Shown here: one piece after another, positions 14,595 through 17,529 of the stretch
Numbering within the stretch: the first letter of the stretch is position 1
How the letters are laid out: every line of letters starts with the position of its first letter
Translations under genes and position numbers: made by a program
DNA from: Spirogloea muscicola
Taxonomy: Eukaryota > Streptophyta > Zygnematophyceae > Spirogloeales > Spirogloeaceae
Assembly (NCBI GenBank): GCA_009602725.1
Contig: WELB01000024.1
Span: forward strand, 778,124 to 795,652
Direction: 5' to 3'
DNA length: 17,529 bases
The notes under the pieces: model-generated
The model's input: the letters and a program-made list of their open reading frames with translations, nothing else
Told to the model about the DNA's origin: nothing
Databases searched by the model: none

Positions 14595-17529
14595 TCAGAC
14601 AACAAGTGGCAAAGCTTCATCGTCTCTCAGGGGGGATGACAATGCCTCTGTGGCTGTCCTGTATGGCGTCTTCTGAAACTGGTTTCTAAGCTGGCCGCAC
14701 GCAGCATTGGCCTCGAGGCCCCTGGTATGCCGTATCGTGGCTGTCACCTTTCTTTGTGCTAGTTGATCAACAAAAGCCATCACCTGCAAGGAGATCCAAA
14801 TGCACTCAGCCCTCCTCGCACATTGCTAATCCATGACCAACTTGCAGTCTGGTCTTACTCAATGACCACCTGAAATGTAGAATCTACTTCTAGCGTGCCT
14901 TCAGAGGCATGGCTCTAAGTAGCAGACACATGCCACAGGCTTCTGGAAAGGACTTACAGCATTCCTGCTGGGACGACGGTATTCAGAGTCGTCAACAGGG
15001 TTGTATGGTATCACGTTAACGTGCTGGCCTAACCCCCAATGCCGCAGGAGTTCTGCAAGCTGGTTTGCATGCTCCCTCTGATCATTAATGCCGGCTGTCA
15101 CAAACAAACAGCAATATAAGGAAAACACTGATGTCATCTGGATCAATACTGTTGAGCTGATCATCCAATGCAGGATGCAGAGAACCTCCCACGATGTCTT
15201 ACCCATGATTGACAGGCTAGGAGAAGATACTGTAGATAGGAAACCCAGATGCTCTGCTTGCCTGTTATGCAGGACATAACATGACAGGAAGACAGCAATA
15301 CATACCTAGTAGCGTATACTCAAACGACACCCTTCGCCCAGTGGCCTGGAAGTACGATCGACAGTCCTGTAGGAGAGCCTCAAGTGGATATACTTTCGCA
15401 CTTGGTACTATTTGCTCTCGCAGTTGTTGCGTAGGTGCATGCAAGCTGCACACACTTGCACTTGGCTTACTTGGTACTCGTAGTCCCTTAACAGATTTCA
15501 TACTACATGCTGTAAAATTTGGCTATAATTTTATCCACAAACAAAAGATATAATAATGCTACAAAGTTTGCATGCACACAGCCTCATATCTGGGTCTGAG
15601 GACCTTAACTGCCACGCAACACATAGCGGGAGCTATATGCAAGCTCTGAGCTTGGTCAATGGGAAGCATGCGGGGAGGCAGACTCTCATTGCTGAAGTAG
15701 GCAAGTTGGCCCTCAGCAGCCTACCTGATGGCAAGGGTGGATTGCAGATTGTGCTGAGCTAAACGCTTGATGGTGTTGGGAACACCCACTGTAGAGATTG
15801 TCATCATCCGAGCTCCTATGCCAACGTCCTACATGCAAATCATGCCAGCTTCTAAGACTTGGTCTTGATTCTGACAGCAACACTTGACAGAAGCATACAA
15901 CCCAGTTGCTCGAGCAAGGCAAGTTGGACGAGGAAGCAGTCTTGCAACGTCAAGAACGACAGAGCAGTCACTTGTCCGAGGCAACAGCAGCCCACTTTTG
16001 CACCTTGTTGATTGAATGCACAGCTCTCAGGACAGCCGACATGTTCATGAGCGGCTCCCCCATTCCCATGAAGACAACGTTGCTCACACGGTACTGGAAG
16101 AGCTCCTCGAGTGCTAGTACCTGCTTGTTGCCGTCAGGGGGAGGCCTCACGAAGCTGCCTGTTAGGCAAAGCCTTCGGCACCTGAAACTCCAAGTCTGAT
16201 TTCTCTGCGATCTCTCTGCAAAGCTCCTACAGTACAGGTCATAGCAGCTCGAGCAACTCGAGCAGCTCATACAGCCTTCCAGCAACAAGTGCCATAATAC
16301 CTGGTCCACAATCTCATATGTTTGCAGATTGCGAGCGAAGCCCCCCTTTCCAGTTGCGCAGAATGAGCATCTCAAAGCACAGCCCACCTGTCATGGAGGT
16401 GCCGCAGCTACATCAGACCACACGGTGATGGGCACCACGGGCACCACAACCTGCATTGCCCCGTCTAGCTTCACTACCTGTATCAAACACTCAAGCAGCA
16501 GCGAAGGGCCTGACACAAAGCAAGGAGCAACCAGGCGGCCATTCATAACAAGGTCAAGTGAAAGCAACCTGAGAAGAGATGCAAGCTGTGAGCTTCTTGG
16601 AGCCTCTTGCAAACTCCATGGGTATGCCAACAGCCTCAACCATCCTGTTATCCTCCAGCCGCAGCAGCAGCTGAACAATGGTAAGCATGAACAAATAAGG
16701 ATCACTCTTGGCTGCTACCAGGGGGCACTGTGTCTGCTAAGATTTTGCGGAGAACTTGCAACACTTCTTGGTGCTATGCCTGGATGCTATGCTGACTCGC
16801 CTTCAGGCGTGATCGTACCAAGACATTGCTAGTCGTCACTGGGTCAGGCACTTCAAAGTATGCCCCAGGTTATATCAATTGAACTATGTAGTAAACAACA
16901 TGCCTGGACATTGTGAAAACAGCTTCAATAAGGGCTTGCTGCCAAATTGAGGGCCAACCTTGGCAGTGCCATCTGCAGCTGCGGCGACGTGGTGCACGGG
17001 AGCCCGGCCCACCCGCCAGCCAGCCTCGGCGAGCGCTTGCCGGAACTTGGCCGGCACTGTGCACCGACGCCAATCGCAGCGCCTGGTCAAGCCGACCCCA
17101 AGGAGCCGTCCAGCGAGCCGTCCCTAAACCCTAAGCCCTAGATCCAAGTTGGCCATGGCCGCAGCAGAGCTCTGGCAGTGGGGCCAGTGGGGCTCACGCT
17201 GCTTGAGGTCGTGGAGCTCCTTGCCCTTGTTCTGGTACACGAACTGGTGGAGCTGCTTGCCCCGGTACCGCTGCTGCACACCGCAGGCACAGGCAGGCAC
17301 GGAGCCACCGCCCCGAGTGAGGCTGGTGGCGAGCGGCAGCGGAGCTCAGCGGCGGAGGGTCCGCCCGGGACCTTGCGGAGCTGCGCATGGTGGGGGCCAC
17401 CATGGAGCCAGGGCTGGGATGACCGCACCTCGCCAAAGCGGGCCGCCAGGGCTTCCATGTCCTCCAGCGACAGGCCGACCAGCGCCCGGTCGCCGCCGGC
17501 CGCGGCGGCGGCGGCGGCTGCGGCGGCGG
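14595..17529 (-). CDS. RlmN-like radical-SAM adenine C2 methyltransferase, probably plastid (5' end beyond window)
   Basis: Ten exons on the minus strand: >17529-17429, 17273-17198, 17056-16959, 16670-16569, 16387-16301, 16120-16004, 15828-15725, 15445-15306, 15094-14958, 14783-14595; 382 residues visible. Seen, in visible numbering: a poly-Ala leader (1-10), [51 protein letters not shown] (C121), the 4Fe-4S radical-SAM motif C128-x3-C132-x2-C135, [57 protein letters not shown], and [13 protein letters not shown] (C349). C121 and C349 correspond to the two catalytic cysteines of E. coli RlmN (118 and 355). Known of the family: two rounds of SAM chemistry methylate C2 of 23S rRNA A2503 and, in bacteria, tRNA A37. 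Similarity to a plant RlmN-like protein and the Ala-rich leader suggest action in the plastid. The start codon is not in the window. The exon 2 acceptor is a tandem CAGCAG. Confidence 0.93.
17121..17141. other. Telomere-like / telo-box motif inside an RlmN intron
   Basis: CCCTAAACCCTAAGCCCTAG (about 17122-17141) is a degenerate run of three CCCTAAA units and contains an exact AAACCCTAA telo-box. It lies in the 141-base intron between the second and third visible exons (17197-17057). Confidence 0.75.
17500..17529 (-). repeat. GCC triplet tract encoding poly-Ala in RlmN-like leader
   Basis: Ten Ala codons in a row at the visible N-terminal edge of the RlmN-like protein, running off the window. 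The upstream length is unknown. Confidence 0.8.

Noticed and set aside
1-17529. CRISPR arrays, bacterial operons, Shine-Dalgarno sites
   Set aside because: All real genes are intron-containing and eukaryotic; no regular spaced repeat array is present.

Overview
This is a nuclear window from a green plant-lineage organism, most likely a green alga. The reasons are: GT-AG introns in every gene (one GC-AG); a plant-type RlmN-like rRNA/tRNA methylase with what looks like a plastid transit leader; an LWD/AN11-family WD40 protein that matches plant LWD1 almost word for word; a plant-type prolyl 4-hydroxylase carrying a ShKT domain; a 72-residue plant-type QCR8; and TTTAGGG-type telomere-like motifs. 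I cannot place it more finely. I saw no TGTAA, the poly(A) signal of volvocine algae, in the first 100-150 bases after the stop codons I checked. That argues weakly against a Chlamydomonas-like alga.

Five spliced genes can be rebuilt exon by exon. From left to right they are: (1) a plus-strand plastid ketopantoate-reductase-like / 6PGDH-like Rossmann protein (717-2792, 5 exons, 354 aa); (2) minus-strand QCR8 of mitochondrial complex III (3869-3212, 2 exons, 72 aa); (3) minus-strand LWD1-like WD40 protein (7140-4750, 7 exons, 337 aa); (4) minus-strand prolyl 4-hydroxylase with ShKT tail (12300-9496, 8 exons, 334 aa); (5) minus-strand RlmN-like radical-SAM methylase, with its N-terminus beyond the right edge (17529-14595, 10 exons seen, 382 aa). 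All junctions keep frame and restore family motifs. The genes belong to unrelated pathways (plastid metabolism, respiration, clock/regulatory scaffold, cell-wall glycoprotein modification, RNA modification), so no functional cluster is suggested.

First exons are very GC-rich, and long CGG/GCC triplet tracts lie in or just upstream of four of the five, with only a short GC-rich patch in the prolyl 4-hydroxylase. Introns and 3' regions are closer to balanced.

The gene-free stretches (1-716, 7141-9495, 12301-14594) hold a family of dispersed repeats. Three copies share, at protein level, a C-terminal segment of about 45 residues with the stop codon in the same place, so they look like pieces of an unrecognised mobile element with a real coding region. 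Around them lie shorter modules in both orientations, a tandem 141-base unit, and a perfect 15-bp hairpin next to a telomere-like motif.
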